Below, piece after piece: positions 62,083 to 64,000 of a stretch of DNA of 64,000 nt. The notes under the pieces were generated by a model that saw only the letters and a program-made list of their open reading frames with translations, did not search any database and was not told where the DNA came from. The DNA is from CAZRIE01 sp964600075 (GTDB taxonomy: Bacteria; Bacteroidota; Bacteroidia; Flavobacteriales; Flavobacteriaceae). Both the position numbers and the translations under genes were made by a program. The stretch is taken from contig CAZRIE010000001.1 in assembly GCA_964600075.1 (NCBI GenBank), forward strand, positions 1 through 64,000, written 5' to 3'. Each line of letters opens with the position of its first letter. Position 1 is the stretch's first letter.

Positions 62083-62150
62083 TTGTCGCATTGAGCGCAG
62101 TTGAAATGCTTAGGATATTCCAAGGTTTTCGACTGCGCTCAGACTGACAA
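62083..62150. repeat. Intergenic inverted repeat with GAGCGCAGT arms
   Basis: TGAGCGCAGTTGAAA (62092-62106) pairs with TTTCGACTGCGCTCA (62127-62141) with one G:T wobble; outer TTGTC/GACAA (62083-62087, 62146-62150) extends it. It lies between the convergent DoxX and OmpH genes and may act as a bidirectional terminator. The right arm recurs at 24810-24824. Confidence 0.75.
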
Positions 62151-62158
62151 TTAAGTCT

Positions 62159-62668
62159 TTACTCTTTATACTTATCGTTCAAGATTTTAACGATTTCGTC
62201 CGTAATGTCATTCGCATCGGTACCGTAAAGTACGCTTCCGCCGTCGCCCCCTCCAAGAATATAGGTATACCCATTTGTATTACCATAAGCCTTGACCTCT
62301 CTTTTGACCTTACTCACAATACTGTCCATCTCTGTTTGGCCAATTGCTTGAAGCTGCTGGTCTTCTTGCTGTAGTTGCTGACCAATGAACTGGCCTTTCT
62401 GTTGCATAAGACCATATTCTTCCTGAGCCTTTTCCTGTGAAATCGTTTCGGCTTTAGCTTGAAATGCCTGTGCCTCTAATTGGAAAGCTTGTGAGATACT
62501 ATCTCTTTTTTTTGTCAAGGCATCAGCTTTTATCTTGAACTTAGCTTCTACATCGATCTTTTCCTGATATTCATCCATCAACTTCAAGTTATCCACATAA
62601 CCGATTTTTGCCTGTTGCTGACATGACGCCATTCCTAAAAACAATATTATCAATACTACATTTTTCAT
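62159..62668 (-). CDS. OmpH/Skp-family lipoprotein
   Basis: A 169-residue periplasmic protein with an N-terminal lipobox-like SC (Cys16) after a short hydrophobic signal, then IGYVDNLKLMDEYQE, long charged coiled coil (about 45-115) and a C-terminal ILGGGDGGSVLYGTDANDITDEIV. The layout is that of Skp/OmpH chaperones for outer membrane proteins, here probably membrane-anchored. ATG start at 62668. Confidence 0.87.
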   Translation of the reverse strand: MKNVVLIILFLGMASCQQQAKIGYVDNLKLMDEYQEKIDVEAKFKIKADALTKKRDSISQAFQLEAQAFQAKAETISQEKAQEEYGLMQQKGQFIGQQLQQEDQQLQAIGQTEMDSIVSKVKREVKAYGNTNGYTYILGGGDGGSVLYGTDANDITDEIVKILNDKYKE

Positions 62669-63065
62669 ACTTAGTTTATTTTTTTCTGTCGTTTCCGTTA
62701 ACCTCTCTGTTGGTAGACAAAAAGAGAAATTTTTTGTTTTAGTTTCTTGATTTATTCGAAATCTCTTTTGTAAAAGTTGCGCAAAAATAGCAAAGGTTTT
62801 TGAAACGCTCTAAACTATTATCAAAATTGTATGTTATAGCCGAATCAGAGATTAGTGATTTTAGTTTAGATGCTACGAACGGCCTATCAACATCATAAAC
62901 TTCGCTTATGATGATGTTTGATAACAATTGATTTAAACTATGGAATACAGCTTCTAGAAGCAGGTAGATTTCGAACGATTTCAGAAAGGAAAGGGTAACT
63001 TATTTATATGTGCCAAAAAAGCCCTTAAAACGCCTTAAACTTATTTTTATACCAGAAAGAAGCAG
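62669..63065. other. 397-bp spacer between the OmpH-like and methyltransferase genes
   Basis: Holds a hairpin at 62885-62923 and a possible minus-strand -7 element TATTTTTG (62782-62789) for the OmpH-like gene. No credible reading frame is seen. Confidence 0.5.
62885..62923. other. Hairpin TATCAAcatcaTAA / TTATGATGATGTTTGATA
   Basis: An imperfect inverted repeat (left TATCAACATCATAA, right TTATGATGATGTTTGATA) with the loop acttcgc; the right arm carries an extra ATG-like unit that bulges. There is no T-run, so it is not a standard terminator. It could be an RNA structure at the 3' end of the methyltransferase transcript. Confidence 0.4.
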
Positions 63066-63893
63066 TTACACGTTCTTAATGACATAAATGATGGAGGAAT
63101 ATTGTAATGTCAAACTGGCTTTCAAATTGCTAATGAAGCCCGTGAAAAATCCTCTTAAAAAATTCTGCTTGCCGGTCTTGTATTTTTCGGAAAGTAAAGA
63201 AACATAAAACGCATCGAACCACATCGGCTTTGTCTTGACCACTTCCATTTCATATTTGGCAAAGAGTCTTTCGATGCCTTCCCTAGAAAAATGCCAAAGA
63301 TGCCTTGGCACATCATAGGCCGCCCAGAACTCTTTATAATGTTCGGCGTCGTACGATTTAAAATTGGGTACAGCTATAACAAGGACCCCCTCATCTTCCA
63401 GATGTTCTCTTAATTTGAGGATCTGGTTTTCTAGATCTGGCAAATGTTCCAAAACATGCCATAGTGTAATGACCTGAAATTTGCTGTCGGAAAGTGACTC
63501 CATATTCGAAAACAGTTCCATTCTCTTTTCGCGTGATCTTAGCCGCGCATCTCGACTTGGTTCTACGCCTTTAACAGACCATTTTCTTTTTTCGGCGGCT
63601 AGAAGAAAGTCACCCGTGCCGGCCCCCACATCGAGTAACGTTTTGTTGCCATCGGCATATGCCTTAATCAAACTAGTTTTTCGCCAAAGACTAAACTTTT
63701 TGACAGCCTGATACAATTTGTCGATAACCGTTTTATTCGCATCGTTATGGGAGATATAAGAATTACTTTGATAATATTTTTCCATATTCTCTGGCCGCGG
63801 CCGAGTCACCAACATGTCCAATTCTTCATCATGTAGTAGTTGAAAAGCCTCGCCGGAAACAGAAAAATCCTTAGTCTTTAAAAACGGTTTCAT
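63066..63893 (-). CDS. Class I SAM-dependent methyltransferase
   Basis: A 275-residue methyltransferase. SAM-binding motif I is LLDVGAGTGDFL (about residues 86-97), the acidic residue of motif II is in KGVEPS, and FQVITLWHVLEHLPD is the Methyltransf_11/23-type motif. PRHLWHFSREGIERLF follows. The acceptor is not determinable; similar proteins methylate sugars or small molecules. The ATG at 63893 overlaps the end of the upstream partial gene by 23 bp. Confidence 0.88.
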   Translation of the reverse strand: MKPFLKTKDFSVSGEAFQLLHDEELDMLVTRPRPENMEKYYQSNSYISHNDANKTVIDKLYQAVKKFSLWRKTSLIKAYADGNKTLLDVGAGTGDFLLAAEKRKWSVKGVEPSRDARLRSREKRMELFSNMESLSDSKFQVITLWHVLEHLPDLENQILKLREHLEDEGVLVIAVPNFKSYDAEHYKEFWAAYDVPRHLWHFSREGIERLFAKYEMEVVKTKPMWFDAFYVSLLSEKYKTGKQNFLRGFFTGFISNLKASLTLQYSSIIYVIKNV

Positions 63894-63999
63894 TGTAGTT
63901 ATGCGTGGTCAGGTATTCTTGCTTCAAAGCCCTAAGATACTTTAAAACTGCTTCCCTTGAAAGTGAAGCTGTTTTGAGACAGTCGTTTTCTGTATCGCT
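63871..63999 (-). CDS. 3' end of an unidentified gene (partial)
   Basis: On the minus strand a frame is open from the window edge to a TAA at 63873-63871, giving a 42-residue C-terminus with charged helical character (KTASLSREAVLKYLRALKQE) ending NETVFKD. It overlaps the methyltransferase start by 23 bp, which suggests translational coupling. I do not recognise the family. Confidence 0.5.
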   Translation of the reverse strand, partial: SDTENDCLKTASLSREAVLKYLRALKQEYLTTHNYNETVFKD

Positions 64000-64000
64000 G

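Noticed and set aside
62739..62927. Minus-strand 62-codon frame in the OmpH-methyltransferase spacer
   Set aside because: AT-rich with no recognisable features, and it overlaps a hairpin and a promoter-like element.
1..64000. Insertion sequences, prophage genes or tRNA genes
   Set aside because: No transposase, integrase or phage-like product and no tRNA-like cloverleaf with a TTCRA arm was found on either strand by eye.

Overview
The window is a chromosomal segment of a Bacteroidota bacterium, almost certainly a marine Flavobacteriaceae (Maribacter/Zobellia/Arenibacter-like; the genus is a guess). Signs of this are a SusC/SusD pair, the type IX secretion lipoprotein PorW/SprE, many flavobacterial families of unknown function (DUF6168, DUF5687, DUF4254, DUF6427, DUF6341, DUF6909, DUF6747, DUF4837), Bacteroidota-type TAnnTTTG promoter elements and frequent non-ATG starts. 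I see no transposase, integrase, CRISPR array, tRNA or rRNA gene.

Layout. 1-3764 (minus strand): the F-type ATP synthase operon (start of atpA, atpH, atpF, atpE, atpB), a DUF6168 membrane protein, an AtpZ-like protein and a bactofilin. 3797-6343: PorW/SprE. 6344-6991 is a gene-poor spacer with regulatory-looking palindromes and a possible small plus-strand gene. 6992-11261: an ABC exporter pair (ATPase plus DUF5687), a PaaE-like flavin/2Fe-2S reductase and a patatin.

11471-20842 (plus strand) is a block linked to arsenosugar-type chemistry: CofC-like glycosyltransferase, TonB-dependent SusC/SusD import pair, sodium:solute symporter, an unusual calcineurin-fold protein with only one of its two metal sites, a carboxymuconolactone-decarboxylase-like protein and the radical SAM enzyme ArsS, closed by a terminator. 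A TetR regulator with its own operator-like palindrome follows. 21746-26133 holds a GT9 heptosyltransferase-like gene, DUF4254, DUF6427, DUF6341 and purD.

26314-47698 is a surface polysaccharide (O-antigen/capsule) locus of the Wzx/Wzy type: WecA-like initiating transferase, DUF1972 and GT4 glycosyltransferases, O-antigen ligase-like and Wzy-like proteins, Wzx, Wzz-like protein, dTDP-L-rhamnose genes rfbABCD, an O-acetylation pair (MBOAT plus AlgJ/AlgX-like), AsnB, WecB, and the TagD plus CDP-glycerol glycerophosphotransferase pair for glycerol-phosphate decoration. A lipoprotein with two isochorismatase-like repeats sits inside it.

47702-64000 is mostly envelope and housekeeping: DUF6909, GH3-like enzyme, M23 peptidase, TatA, a SPOR/TPR/PD40/OmpA protein, DUF6747, DUF4837, a MltD-type transglycosylase, pgk, holB, DoxX-like protein, an OmpH-like lipoprotein, a methyltransferase and the 3' end of an unidentified gene. 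The most interesting items are the arsenosugar-type import/biosynthesis operon with its degenerate metallophosphoesterase, the duplicated isochorismatase-like lipoprotein, the teichoic-acid-like gene set in a Gram-negative locus, the concentric 162-bp palindrome between DUF6427 and DUF6341, and the 6.7-7.0 kb spacer. Calls rest on reading the sequence and on remembered family features; no database search was possible.
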